From positions 1,376,501 to 1,440,500 of the forward strand of contig JAPTOF010000001.1 in the NCBI GenBank assembly GCA_028554755.1: DNA of 64,000 nucleotides, in the 5' to 3' direction. Below are positions 19,535-30,902 of the stretch, piece by piece. Numbering within the stretch: the stretch's first letter is position 1; every line of letters starts with the position of its first letter. The notes under the pieces were generated by a model. That model ran no database searches, was not told where the DNA came from, and saw nothing but the letters and a program-made list of their open reading frames with translations. A program made the translations under genes and the position numbers. Source of the DNA: Cordia subcordata. Its lineage: Eukaryota; Streptophyta; Magnoliopsida; Boraginales; Cordiaceae.

Positions 19535-22500
19535 ATTTACTATGGTTTTCCATGCAACATAATCATTAGCTTACAAAAATATTCTCATTCTAACTTTCAA
19601 AATGTATAGTTTGTACTGTCGAAGTATGGAACTTTAGTGGTAGAGAGACCTTCCTGAATTCTATGTGCCATGATTTTTAGCTCTAGACGGTTAAGTCAAA
19701 TCACACAATAAAGCAAATAATGTGTAGAGCACTCGGCTTTGATGCCACGTGTTGACTAGAAAATGAATCCAAAAGGGGGGTGATAAGTTCTAAATAATGT
19801 TTAATTTATATAGTAGATGCACTTGAGTTTGGAATAGAATACTTCTTAAATTATGTTTTTAATGTAATTTTGCATGATTGTGTTTAGGAAAAGGAGCTAG
19901 ATGCATTACATATGGATATAGAAGCTTTTTGGACGTGTTTGCAGCAGTCAAAGTTGACACTGTCATGTGGAAAAATGCCATTTAATTGTTACGCGGGTTT
20001 GATTGGGTTGACCAAGATGGAAAATATTTTTTCTGTGCTTTTGAAAGGGAATAGATTAAATATTAGCAGACTTTTTATTTTGTTAGAAATTATATTTCAG
20101 GCTTTTATCTTATTCTTCTTTTTGGGCCAGGTTTCTTATCCAACAAGGGAAATACGTTAGGGTTTTTATTATATAAATACCTCTTATTTGCACTTGGGAG
20201 GTAGACAACCTTTAGCAGACAACAACAAATTTTCTCTTCATTCTCTGGGCGACATTTATGGATAAGCTGTTCTAATTTTCTTTTCTAGCCGAGGATTAAT
20301 CAAGATTTTGATTCATCAAATTCGTGAGATCTAAGTGTTTTTATTCCTTTCATTCTATTTTGATATTTGCATATTTACTGCTTCAATAATTAATATTGAT
20401 CTGCGATTATTTAATTTGCACGCGATTATTAATTGCACGACAATAGGTAGTCAGTTAGATTAATTTAATTAATCTAAGTGTAGTGATAACCAGGTTTCCT
20501 GTGTAATTACGCAATCTAAATGAGCAATTACCGTGAGAGTATTGACTTTTAGAATCAGGTTTTTCTAGATTTTTATTGCTGCCGTTAGATAGATCTTGCG
20601 GGCATCTCCGGGGATTAGAACGTCTAATAGGTAAGATGATAGCGGGAAAAATCGCAAGAGATTTAAACCGTTATCAACTCTGTAAGAAAAGATGAAGTTA
20701 TTAGGCCGAGCCAATAACCATTATTGATTTATCGAAATAGTTGAAAGTATTTTTGCATCTAAGATCGAATTTGTTAATCGAAATTGCAATTATTCCTTAG
20801 GCTAGATTTAATTCTCGTTGATTTTCTGTTTATCCAATCTTAAGTTAAATTAGAATTGTGTATTTGAGTCATTTTTATTTTTATTTACGTTTTTTTATTT
20901 TTTGGCGGAATTGCGTGCCCACGGAGCGCAACCAGTGGTCTAGACAATTTTATTAATTTTACTGTTTTGCATTTAGTTCCCCCCTTTTGGTTGTAATTTA
21001 GTTGATTAATCTACTTGGTATAATTAGCATTAAATAATCTCCCAATCCCTGTGGATTCAACCATTTCTGACCACGTACACAAATTAAATTCGTGAGACAA
21101 GAATTGGAATTTTATTTTGGTGGTTTCGATGCCCATTAGGGGGTGAATTGGATTATTAGCATAATTAACAAATTAAAAATCTTAACAATAATCTCAACCA
21201 AAATCGCATACAACAATCAAGCCAAGTACTTGAAAGTTAAAGAGAGTAGAGTCAAGAATATCAAGCACAGCGATTTAGAGTGGTTCGAACTCCCGAGGGC
21301 CTAGTCCACTACCTAATGTCTCCCGTTAGGGTTTCAGAAACTCCACTAGTGAATTGACTTCTTGCTTACTATGTTGTAAAATTGCAGAACAACGATCACA
21401 ATCCTTGTTTCTCCACAAGGACCACAAGTATAACCCTATACTTAAGGATTTCGACTCTTCACTCTTGAAAATGGTTTCTCACACCTATGCTACCCAAGAG
21501 TAAAGAAATTCACTCCTAATATGATAGTAAAGTGTTTGATATACAATAAACTTCTTATGAGCAAGAAAACAAAGGTAGTTAAACCTTTCTATATTGCTCT
21601 AAGTAGATAAGCAATTTATGAAGCTCAAGAGAAAACTTGTTCTTAAATACCAATGATATGCAATCAATGAATGTTGCAATTAATAGAGCAAGATTGCAAT
21701 AGATGAAGCAAATTAAATGCAAGAGAGCTGTATGAGATGTTTTTGAACAAGTTGTATTTGAGTTGGGAGGGATAGGATATATTTATAAGCTAAAAAAGCA
21801 AGTCTCTCAGTGGTCAATTTTTAAAAACAACACAGAGGGATTACCGGAGTACACTACTGGTTGACCCCCTGGATGTTTCGGTAGTTCCAGAGGCCAAAAG
21901 GCCTTACCGGAACACTCTACTGGTCGACCGCTTAAGTGTTCTGGTAGAGCACTCATGCTTTCTGTTTTTGCCGGAAGACACTACCGGTCGACCGCCTAAG
22001 TGGGCCGATAGTTGCATATTGTGTCAGAAAAGCTGCTACCTATTACAAAAAGTAAGGTCATACTTTGAAAAGTCTATAACAGCTAATTTTTCTGTAGATT
22101 TTTAGAGGCTCAAGACACCAACTATTACACCACATCTAATCTCATTAATGCAATATCAACCACCTTGCATAATCATTAAATGCAAAGTTAAAACTTGTAC
22201 ACAATCAAGATTTTGCCGATTTTGCATGGGGACGAGGTATATGTAAGTTGTTTACCTATAGATACATATATATTGAACAAGATAGCTTAAGTATAGAGCC
22301 TATATATGCACTTTTACTGCAGTTCCATGCAGGTATATACCTATATATATATATATATATATATATTATATTAACAAGTATATATAAAAATTAAGATAAC
22401 ATAACAATAAATGCTGCAATTATAATATATGCTATAGTATGAGTTTTCTGCAGGGACCTTTTGAAGGCAAGTGTCGGCATATACTTAGAAGAAAGATCAA

Positions 22501-22749
22501 GATATATGCATGCAATGTTATAAGTTTTTGAGTTTCATAGACAGTTACTTATGTACTAAGATCAACTGGACAAGAGCTAAAAAACAAAAACTAATTCTTC
22601 AAGAAATCTTCATAATCTCCATGCTGTATGCATCATTTCCTTTGCTCAAAGGCCTTTACCTAGCTTAAGCTTCAAGATTTTTAATGGTAGCAATTTTCAA
22701 AGTGCAACTATGGCATCATCAAAATAAAATAAAAACAATAAGTTCAAGA
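19535..22749 (-). mobile_element. SIRE-type Ty1/copia remnant: LTR, PBS and gag start
   Basis: On the minus strand, the LTR runs from 22749 to 19750 (about 1.63 kb once the nested solo LTR is removed) and ends in TCAACA. Two bases later comes TGGCATCAAAGCC (19747-19735), close to the tRNA-Met primer-binding site TGGTATCAGAGCC. A gag start follows at 19671, reading MAHRIQEGLSTTKVPYFDS, then TNYTF, KLRMRIFL and VNGP with in-frame stops at expected Trp and Gln codons. This is the copia Gag N-terminus pattern. The element breaks at about 19535. It is dead: no protease, integrase or reverse transcriptase is present. Confidence 0.82.
19781..21138 (+). mobile_element. Nested solo LTR (family also present at 57978)
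   Basis: Begins TGATAAGTTCTAAA and ends GATGCCCATTA, flanked by GGGGG on both sides (19776-19780 and 21139-21143), a perfect 5-bp target duplication. It interrupts the copia LTR inside AAAAGGGGGGTGAATTGG. Length 1358, almost equal to the inverted relative at 57978-59342 (1365). They share the block ATAACCAGGTTT and its surroundings. No internal region remains, so it is a solo LTR left by recombination. Superfamily not determined. Confidence 0.85.
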
Positions 22750-25700
22750 TTATGATATATGTATTTATTGGGGATATATCAGTGATGAGTGTATGTAAAG
22801 CTTAAATTGGAGAGAAAGACTTTAACAGGAATCTTGAGAGGTGAGATAAGTTTGGTTTAGCTACTAGAAATATAAAAGTTAGATATCTTCATGTGTCTAT
22901 ATGGATATACTTAATTAGAGATTGAGCTTTGCAATTTCATATGAATAGAAATATATAATAGATGAGTTCTTGCTGCTAAATTGTACATGTGCATGGACGC
23001 TCATATATGATATTAGAGTTAAGTATATATCTAGTCTGCTTTTTGTTTCTAAGTTACATGAATGACTACCATTTGAGCAAAGAAAGGACTCAAACCTAGG
23101 ATCAACCTTAGGTTTTGCTGTGTTTCCCTTATTTATTGTTTCCATCCTTAAAAGGTAGTCTAAGGTAAGTAGATGTACTTGATTGTCTAATTCTAAAGCA
23201 TATGCTTATTCATATGTAAGTCAGCTTAAGTATGTTTTATCAACTACTTAAGTAGTACGTGAAAAATTTTAATGAGTTTCTAATTAGAAATGTCAATTGT
23301 CATGGCTAATTTTGGTGATAAGAGATTTCACATGTGATGTCTACTATCAAGTCAGTTTGTCCCTTGCAAAAAATGTGTATATACAATGCAATAACTTTGG
23401 ATGTAATTTTTTAGGGATTCAAAATAGAGATGCAAGGGGACTTGGCATTCCCCTCTTCTTTATGTGCCTTAACGAGCATTATTCACAGTATCATCTCAAG
23501 TTTCCCATTTTCCTTTCAGGAACCATGGAAAATAAAGCTTTAGAATGAGGCAGTAGAGAGAGATGGGATTTGCATGAAGGATGGTTGCCCCTCTCTGCAT
23601 ATGTCAATGATTTTTTAATGCAACATGAAAACCAAGAAAAAGAATATCCATAGATGCCGTGATGATGTATTTTTAGCTAGCCAATCGAATTGGGTTATGG
23701 GATCTGACTTGGTGGGGCAAACCTAATAGTGGTTTTTTACAGCCATAGCTGGTCTTGGACTCTTGCTTGCTTATTTTAGATCTGAGCCTCGACTTTCTCT
23801 TCAATTTTAGCTTTTCCTATAAAATTTTGTGGATATGTGGATGAGGATGTGATTCTTTTTACTCATCTCTTGCTATTAATCTAAAGTAAAAGTCAATTTC
23901 AATGTTGCTTATTCTGTTACTGATTTGATAAGTCCTTTATTTTCTTTGTCAACCTCATTTTTGCATGGTCCAATCAATTATGAACAGTTTGTACGATAAG
24001 ATGATTTAAAGAGAAATAGTCATAAAATTTAAGACAAATTGTTTATGGCATAAATTTATTAAAAAATTAGAATGAAATACTTATTTTATTTCATATATTT
24101 AATAAAATTATTTTAACCAGTAAAAAAAATCAACTAAAATAAATACCCTTATTATTTGATTTGGCATAAATTTATATTCATGCATTACAATTAATTTTGT
24201 ACAATATTAACAGAAACTAAAATATAGCTAATATTTTGATTAGTAATAAAATATAGTGCTACTTATTCTATTACTTTTTATCTTAATGCCTTGCTTCAGT
24301 TTATTTACTTTTTAACATAATTGAAAGAGAAAATTTAACCATCCAATAAAAATACACGTCTTCAGCTAGAAAAGAGTGAAAATGATTAAGAATCGCGAGA
24401 GGATAGATGGAAGATAATTTATTTTTGTGATTTTACTTTATTTTTTGTGATTCCTACTTTGGTTGGAATATACACTCCTTAGATTTGAATAACAAATGAG
24501 TTCTTAACTTTCTTTTTGGACGACCATTCATAGAAACAGTCTTTTCAACTTTATTTAGTGATATCAAACAAAATAAAAGGAATCATTATTTTCAATAATA
24601 AAAGTTAGAGCTCCTTGTGGCTTTAGGAATTATGAGCTAATAATAGCCTAGATAAGCTTTGTCCACTCGGTGGTTGCTAGTTATCAGAGGAGGTTTTCTC
24701 CTTGGTATCTTCTTCAACATTTCCTCCAGGTAATAATCATTTGTTGCAAATATTAAAAAAGGAAATGAATTGATTCTTTTGAAGTATTTGTTGTGATTGT
24801 GAGTATTAATTTACTTTAATTTTAACTTTTGTAGGTGTATTTGGTTTCGATGATACATATTAGTGATAAAGAGTAAGTTTTTAATGGTTAGAATTGCAGA
24901 TATCAATTGAAATTTTAGAATTATTGTTTATATACTGATATGGGATTAGGTTTATAAGCAATGGATTTTTATCCTAGAATATTGACAATGTACATGTGTG
25001 CTACTTGCAAACAAATATGTAGATTAATACGGCAACGCCATTTTACTGTGTTGTTAGTGTAAACAAAAAGAGGTCGTAGTTGTTATTGGCTTTTTGATAC
25101 AAGAAGCACAAGAAATACCTATCATTTAGGCATGAAACATACATGAAATAGTTAATAAAGTATGGTTGTTTTAGCTCTATTGAGGGTTTTAATAGTTATA
25201 TATGATTGATTGACTTATAACACGTGTGTTCCAGTAATGTTTTTCTTTCTTGTAAAATGCAGCAAATCTTGATAATATATGAACAATTATGAGTTCAAAC
25301 TTAACTTGATAGTGTCAGTGAATCACAATTCAATCAAGTTCTCAAAGCGGAAGGTGTAGTGTGGTAGGTGAGATCTGACGGGGTCGGGGTCTAATGACGA
25401 AGGTTTTCTTTGTTTTTTTTTCTTTTGGGCAAATTCTTTTTGTAGTCTCCAAAACTTTGTTGTATTTTATCCTCTCAACTTTTTTTTTTTTTTAAAAAAT
25501 TTAGTCTCTAGACTTTTATAGGTGAGACACAGTTTGTCCTTGAGTTAGTTTTTGTTAGTCTTTTAAAGTTGAAATCACGTGAGACGCACGAGAAATATAA
25601 AACATCTAATTTTCAAGAACAAAATTGGTAGAACAATTCTAAACATGAGTCTAGAGGTTCATTTTAAAAATCGAAAAAACAAAAATGCATCAAACTCAAG

Positions 25701-26200
25701 AGTCGAGGATGGTAGAAGGAATCAACCCTTTTTTTAAATAATTAATTAATTCTTTTCTGCAATATAATAATCTTCTTTAGAGGTTCATCCTATTTTTTGT
25801 CAGTTTTTACACTTGTGTTGCACAAATATATTCCTGTCATCATTTGGTGGTTGGTCGATTCTAGAAGGTCAATTGGTTGATAATTCTTGATCCATCGTGA
25901 AAAAAAAAAGGTATGTATGTATATATGTATAGTGATTGTTATTTGAACCCAATTCTTAAAAGGTGTTTCATCTCAATTTGTGTTTATGATGTACTCATAT
26001 GAGAGTTCTCTCATGAGTCAGCCATCAATCTCCTTCTTTGTTATTTTATTTTACTTTTTTTTCCTTGTTGATGCAACTAATTATGATAATAGGGGAAAAA
26101 GCGAGCCATTAAATATAAGGATGGTTCGGATTTACTTTTTTTAGAAAAAAATTAAAGATCATATGCTTATAAGTTAAAGAGTTTTAATTTTCTATAAACA
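22750..26200. other. AT-rich region, no gene identified
   Basis: A coding-like stretch at about 24668-24729 (VVASYQRRFSPWYLLQHFLQ) runs into a donor-like CAG|GTAATA. A possible MITE lies at 25428-25727, with ends GGGCAAATTC and a near complement GGAATCAACCC but no clear target duplication. The rest is low-complexity or unassigned. These could be introns and an exon of the broken gene whose other pieces lie at 26.2-27.3 kb. Confidence 0.35.
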
Positions 26201-26224
26201 TAAAGACATTGAATGGGGCCTAAG

Positions 26225-27266
26225 CAATGTCTGTTCTAAAGTTGGATGATTCAAATGCACGAACCTTTTTTGACTTGATCATGATTTATGAGGTGTTCAA
26301 GGATACTAACCAGGCTGATTTTGTAAGTATATAGAGTTTCTTCCTTCTACTTCCTCTATTTCTTCTATCTACCTCCTTACCTACTTATCTATCTTTCCAG
26401 TTACAGTACGTATTTAGTTCTTCTATCTGTTCTAATGTATTGTGATTTTATGTTAGTGCACTATTATGCCAATGATTTGTTGCCACTGAAGGCCAAGAAA
26501 ATAGTTGAGAAAGTGATGGCTTACCTTTTGAGATTTATTAGGGACTTGGAGTATGCAACTGTGCTTGATAAAGAAATTAGAAAATCACCAAAATCTTTGA
26601 CTCATTTCTCTTTAGTTAGCTTTTAGAAAAACTCCTGCAAAACTTTCTCAATTTTCTTACACTAATTATGCTATTGCAGTGACCTGGATCTTGTTTGCTG
26701 AAGATATATTTCGTTCTGTGTAATGGTTTAATTGAAAAAGGTTAAGAGGTATGGGTATTACTGATTGTTGTGAGATTAGTGTTGAGACAATTGAGTTATG
26801 TGTTGAATTGAGCATTCTTTATAGTGGAGGAAGAGCAAAGCAAACTACCAGATACTACTACAGCTAGGGAATTTAGTAAACTTATGTGAGTTTGTTGTCT
26901 AATTGAACATTGTGATATGGTTGTTGCTGGATTTTTTTTTTGGTTTTTTATATCTTTTTGAAAAAAAACAAATAAATATTTTTTCAGATGTTATTTGTAT
27001 GACAAATAGAGTTGTAACCAGAGAGGAAAGTTAGGACTAACATATTGTGTACCACACTAAAGCATAAAAATACTTCATCAATTAACATTCTCTCAAGGTA
27101 CATCTTAAGCTTGGTTCTTCTTTATATTTGTTGGTTTTTGTTAGTTACATTTTTGTATGCTAAAATTTCTTTGTACTTGATGATGATTGAAGTGCAACGA
27201 AAGGCAAGCCAGATATTGAAGAAATATGCTCAGGGAGAATTTGAAGAAAAAAAAATTGAAATGTAA
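26225..27266 (+). pseudogene. Exon-like segments of an unidentified gene
   Basis: Four coding-like stretches have splice-like borders. 26229-26322 reads SVLKLDDSNARTFFDLIMI and more, then GTAAGT. 26458-26600 follows TTATGTTAG and reads YYANDLLPLKAKKIVEKVMA and a further charged stretch. 26825-26885 reads EEEQSKLPDTTTAREFSKLM. 27186-27263 reads IEVQRKASQILKKYAQGEF and ends EEKKIEM before a TAA. The amino-acid composition is protein-like, rich in Lys, Glu and Leu. I do not recognise the family, no single continuous model is proven, and retroelements separate it from any 5' end. Confidence 0.4.
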
Positions 27267-27782
27267 TTATATTAGCGCGTAGCAGTTGATGAGATCAAGT
27301 GATTCATTTGGATTGATTTTTTTTTCTTAAAGAAATTTATTATGACATCTGGGAAAATATTTAAAAAAGAAATTAAAATTTTTGGCTTCTAATAAAAAAG
27401 TCAAATTTGAACTTCTTTAAAATTTTAGCTTTTTTTTTTTTCATTCGACATTCTTACATTTTCATTAGATTGAAATAATCTGTAGTTGTATTTTGGTTAA
27501 AATATTTTTATTTTTGTCATTAATATTTAGAACTAGAATTGTAATTTTTCAGAAAATCTTTTCAAACATATAAAAATATAAATGAAATAGTATGTCATAA
27601 AAAAACAAAAAATTTAGGTCCAAATGTAAAACCAAACATTATTTGGTTAAAGTTTATTTCACCTAAAAATAACTAAGCATATTTTTGTTTTCAATTAAAT
27701 TTCAAACTGGCTTTTACTATTTATTTTTATTTGATATTAAAAAATTATATATATATATATATATTAATATTACAAAATTATA

Positions 27783-28562
27783 GAGTGAATTACTCAACTT
27801 CCCCCTGTGGCTTGACAAATATGCACAATAATATCTTGTGGTTAGGAAATTAGCTAACTCACTCCGTGTAGTTTTAATGAAGGTGCACATAGACCCCCTC
27901 CGTTAATTTTTTCGTCTAAAATAACGTGTTTTGACATGCACGTGTGGCTTATGCAATTTTGTTTTGTTTTTTTCATAATAAATGCATTAAATAAACTTTT
28001 CTATCTTTAATTTGTTTAAAAAATAAAAAAACAATTAAATTAAAAAAAAGACACCAACCTTGCCACCCTACCCACTCAACCACCCACCGCCACACCCTAT
28101 CACCCCCACCCTCACCACCCTCACGCTCCAACCCCGACGCCCCCACCCCTACCCCACCATACCCCACCGCCACACCCATGCAGTCCCCAACCCCAGCAGT
28201 CCCACCCCCATCGCCCCGACCCCTCATCCCTCATGTTTTTTTTTTTTCTAATTTAATTTTTTATTTTTAAATAAAATAAAGGTAAAATAGATATTTTATT
28301 TAATAAGTTAGGGGCAAAATGGACTTTTTAAGATTTTTTTTAAAGTTTATTTTTTATTTTTATTTTTAAAATTATATGAAGGCAAAATAGATTTTTTATT
28401 AGATTAGATAAAGGCAAAAATGACATTTTACTAAAATCCGTTAAAAAGCTAACAGCAGCTAGCTTTTGGAAGGCATGTGTACTATTTTTGAAATTATAAG
28501 GGGTCAAGTAACTAATTTATAAATTATAAAAGAAAGTTGTGAGAAATTGAACAATTCACCCC
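27783..28562. mobile_element. MULE-type MITE with 9-bp target duplication
   Basis: A 780-bp element flanked by identical AAAATTATA (27774-27782 and 28563-28571). Ends are related inverted repeats: GAGTGAATTACTCAACTTC on the left and, read inward, GGGGTGAATTGTTCAATTTC on the right. A 9-bp duplication is typical of Mutator-like elements. The core contains a 170-base C-rich, G-poor tract (28050-28230). No transposase is present. Confidence 0.85.
28050..28230 (-). repeat. C-rich tract (G-rich on minus strand) inside the MITE
   Basis: The plus strand is almost purely C, A and T with many CCC and CCCC runs. At about 28132-28165 there are at least four C-runs spaced by 1-6 bases, so the minus strand matches a G-quadruplex pattern. 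The long frames on either strand here are composition artefacts. Confidence 0.7.
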
Positions 28563-28613
28563 AAAATTATACAAACTATGAGACAGCAAATATGAAGGGA
28601 CACCGCACCGTAT

Positions 28614-28761
28614 GTGGTGCCCCCAACTAGTTTAATTAGAGTAGCTTAAAAGCGATTGGTAGACTTCGATGACCTCACACCCTCCTGGTGGTGCCCTCCA
28701 GCTAGTTTAATTAGAGTAGCTTAAGAGCGATTGGTAGACTTCCATGACCTCACACTCTATT
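28614..28761 (+). repeat. 74-bp tandem duplication upstream of kelch copy 3
   Basis: Two units with period 74, each starting GTGGTGC (28614 and 28688) and containing TAGTTTAATTAGAGTAGC. It lies just after the MULE-type MITE and marks the start of kelch unit C, homologous to 11.31 kb. Confidence 0.8.
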
Positions 28762-29097
28762 AACGGCTGATCGTTGTACAAAATATTTTGTTGTACACAT
28801 GTCATACGATAACCTCATAATATTTATGTGATATTTATCTCAAAACTCCTGCGCGTATAACAGAAAATGGAGGATTGTTTGGTATCTCGTTTAAATGGGT
28901 CAAATTCTGAACCAGAAATCGGAAGACTTATCTGGCCCAAAGTATATGGTATACGGTTAGATTTAGGGCGAAAAGCTTAAGCGCCGACTCGTTTGGAAAC
29001 GTTGGCGTCGAGGGTTTCTCGTTGCTGTTAGCCTTCGATACTCTGACTCTCTGAACTATCAAGCACGCCTCACGTTCCCAAAATCTCAATTCTCAAG

Positions 29098-29421
29098 GTA
29101 ACAATCTTCTTTCATCTAGGTTATCTTTTCCCTTTTTTATCCCTTTTTGATTTTTTTAATCTTGATAACTTGTTTGCCGATGCACATGATAATCAGCATA
29201 TTTGTTCAAGTAATTAAAATTAAATTAAAAAAATGTTTTAATTGCATCCGTCCTTTTTGATTTTTTTAATCTCGATAACTTGTTTGCCGATGCACATGAT
29301 AATCAGCATATTTGTTCAAGTAATTAAAATTAAAATTAAAAAATGTTTTAATTGCATCCGAAATTGCATGTACTATTGGTACATTGAGTATTCAGTTATC
29401 AATTTTCTTTTGTTGCCCTAG
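29098..29421 (+). other. 5' UTR intron, kelch copy 3, with internal 110-bp tandem duplication
   Basis: Donor CTCAAG|GTAACA at 29097/29098 and acceptor TTGCCCTAG ending 29421. The intron contains two nearly identical 110-base units (29141-29250 and 29251-29360; TTTGCCGATGCACATG occurs in both), which makes it longer than the introns of copies 1 and 2. Confidence 0.78.
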
Positions 29422-29423
29422 GA

Positions 29424-30628
29424 ATGGAGTTTGATGCCGAAGAAATTGTTGCTTCTAAACCGCGTATTGTGTTTGGAGTCGATAGGATAAACGAAGATGG
29501 GCTGGACGAGTTGGTTGAGTTTTATGTTTTTGACAAAGAATTTATCCCGATTGAGGATGTAGGAGGAGAATCACTCAATAAAAGATACAGAGTGATCAAA
29601 ATCAAGGATGAAGCACTAATTGCTCAGCCGTTTAGTAAACTTGATCACTGCCATGTTTTTGCCTCTTATGCTTCGTTGGGATCCTATGTGTTCCGCGTTG
29701 GCAGTGATGTTAACAAAAGCAGTAAATGTACTGCTGCACGTAACAGGGATATGGGGGACCTGTACGATGTTCCTGTCTTTCACCATATGTGGATCGTTGG
29801 GATGCGACCACTAATTGCTGGGAGTTGCGTTTTGCACGGATGAACATTGGACAAACAGCACCTCACCTCCATATTCTAGGAGGCAAGCTCTTTGCAATGG
29901 GTGGCGGTCACTGCCTTGACGAACCTATATTTATGGAGGTTCTTGATGAATCTACTCGATGCTGGACTCCATTTCCTAATCCTCTTCCTGAGTTGGCTCA
30001 TTATGATTTTGTGTCTGCAACGCTAGACGATTCCATATTATTAGGCTCACTAGAGTCTACATCATTTTATTCCTATAAACCACAATCTAACAACTGGGAA
30101 CGTCTGGGCCATCTCCCCTTCAACGACATACTGCTTCAAAAGTGTATAAGTTTGCCAGCTATTGTGGTGGATACTCATTTGGTTTGGCTGGATGACCAAC
30201 CAGGAACTAATTTAATAGGTTTTGATCTCAAATCACACAATTACTTCTCAATCCATTTTGGTGATGAGGGTTTGCTGCCCAGTTGAAGATGTCACCGCTC
30301 TTATCCCAAATTGCTACGTTCTGGGAATGCTGAATTGGTATTAACATGGAGAGACAAATCTTTATACGTACGAGAAGGCCATTTCAAAGGTATAGCCAAA
30401 GAAGAAGAGGGAGAAGATGAAGAGGTATTCGATCGGAGGGATGCGCTTGGCGCTCACTGTACACACTTTGTTATTGATTTCGTCAAAGCACAACAAAGTG
30501 GCAGCTTTGTTATTGATTTTCTCAAGGCACAACAAAGTGGCAGCCCTTGTGTGGGAATGATATCGCACCAAAAGTGCATTGGCCCGGACCTGGGAGGACA
30601 CTGGATTAGTGCTGCTTTTTTAGTGTAA
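29424..30628 (+). pseudogene. Kelch-type beta-propeller gene, copy 3, broken twice
   Basis: Same start as copy 2 (MEFDAEEIVASKPRIVFG). A 7-base deletion at about 29775, relative to copy 2, shifts the frame (frame 1 runs to 29843; the kelch region continues in another frame from 29789). A CGA-to-TGA change creates a stop at 30284-30286 (LLPS*). The remaining frame stays open to the normal end at 30628. Near the end a 39-base perfect-length tandem duplication (30467-30505 and 30506-30544) repeats FVIDF-KAQQSGS. Three independent changes indicate a true pseudogene. Confidence 0.85.
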
Positions 30629-30732
30629 CTCCTGCACCACCCTTGTCTGTCTCTTTTTTTTTTTTCTTTTTCCTTTTTTTTTTTTTAACTGACATTATTG
30701 TCTAACTAATTTTTAACTTATTTTGCCTTCTT

Positions 30733-30734
<2 letters not shown>

Positions 30735-30779
<45 letters not shown>
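30735..30779. repeat. TA microsatellite (about 22 units)
   Basis: The longest TA tract in the window, at the place where copies 1 and 2 have their pyrimidine tract and acceptor before the tail exon. The acceptor AG is lost here (GTATCT instead of GTATAG). Confidence 0.92.
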
Positions 30780-30782
<3 letters not shown>

Positions 30783-30785
30783 CTG

Positions 30786-30902
30786 GATGTGGATGTGAGT
30801 AAAGCTGTTGCAGGTTTAAGTGATCGCAAGAAGGTGCCACAAAAGAGGAAGCGCCCTAGACAAGTTGGGGGGAGTGGAACTAAAATGCTATCCCAAGGAT
30901 AA
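30786..30902 (+). other. Tail exon-like frame of kelch copy 3
   Basis: A 38-codon open frame with the PQKRKRPRQ basic cluster, ending in TAA (30900-30902). It corresponds to 5542-5670. Relative to copy 1 it differs by in-frame changes, so the frame survived although the upstream gene is dead and the acceptor is mutated. Confidence 0.4.

Noticed and set aside
19912..20160. 82-codon frame
   Set aside because: Lies within a solo LTR; LTRs do not normally encode proteins and the sister LTR does not preserve it.
21281..21300. GGTTCGAA word suggesting a tRNA gene
   Set aside because: It lies inside the copia LTR with no A-box or cloverleaf around it.
27973..28251. Gly-rich and Pro-rich frames on both strands
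   Set aside because: Both arise from the C-rich core of a MITE; there is no protein-like variety and no gene context.
28614..28761. Short direct repeats considered as a CRISPR-like array
   Set aside because: Only two adjacent units without spacers, in a plant nuclear genome; it is a tandem duplication.
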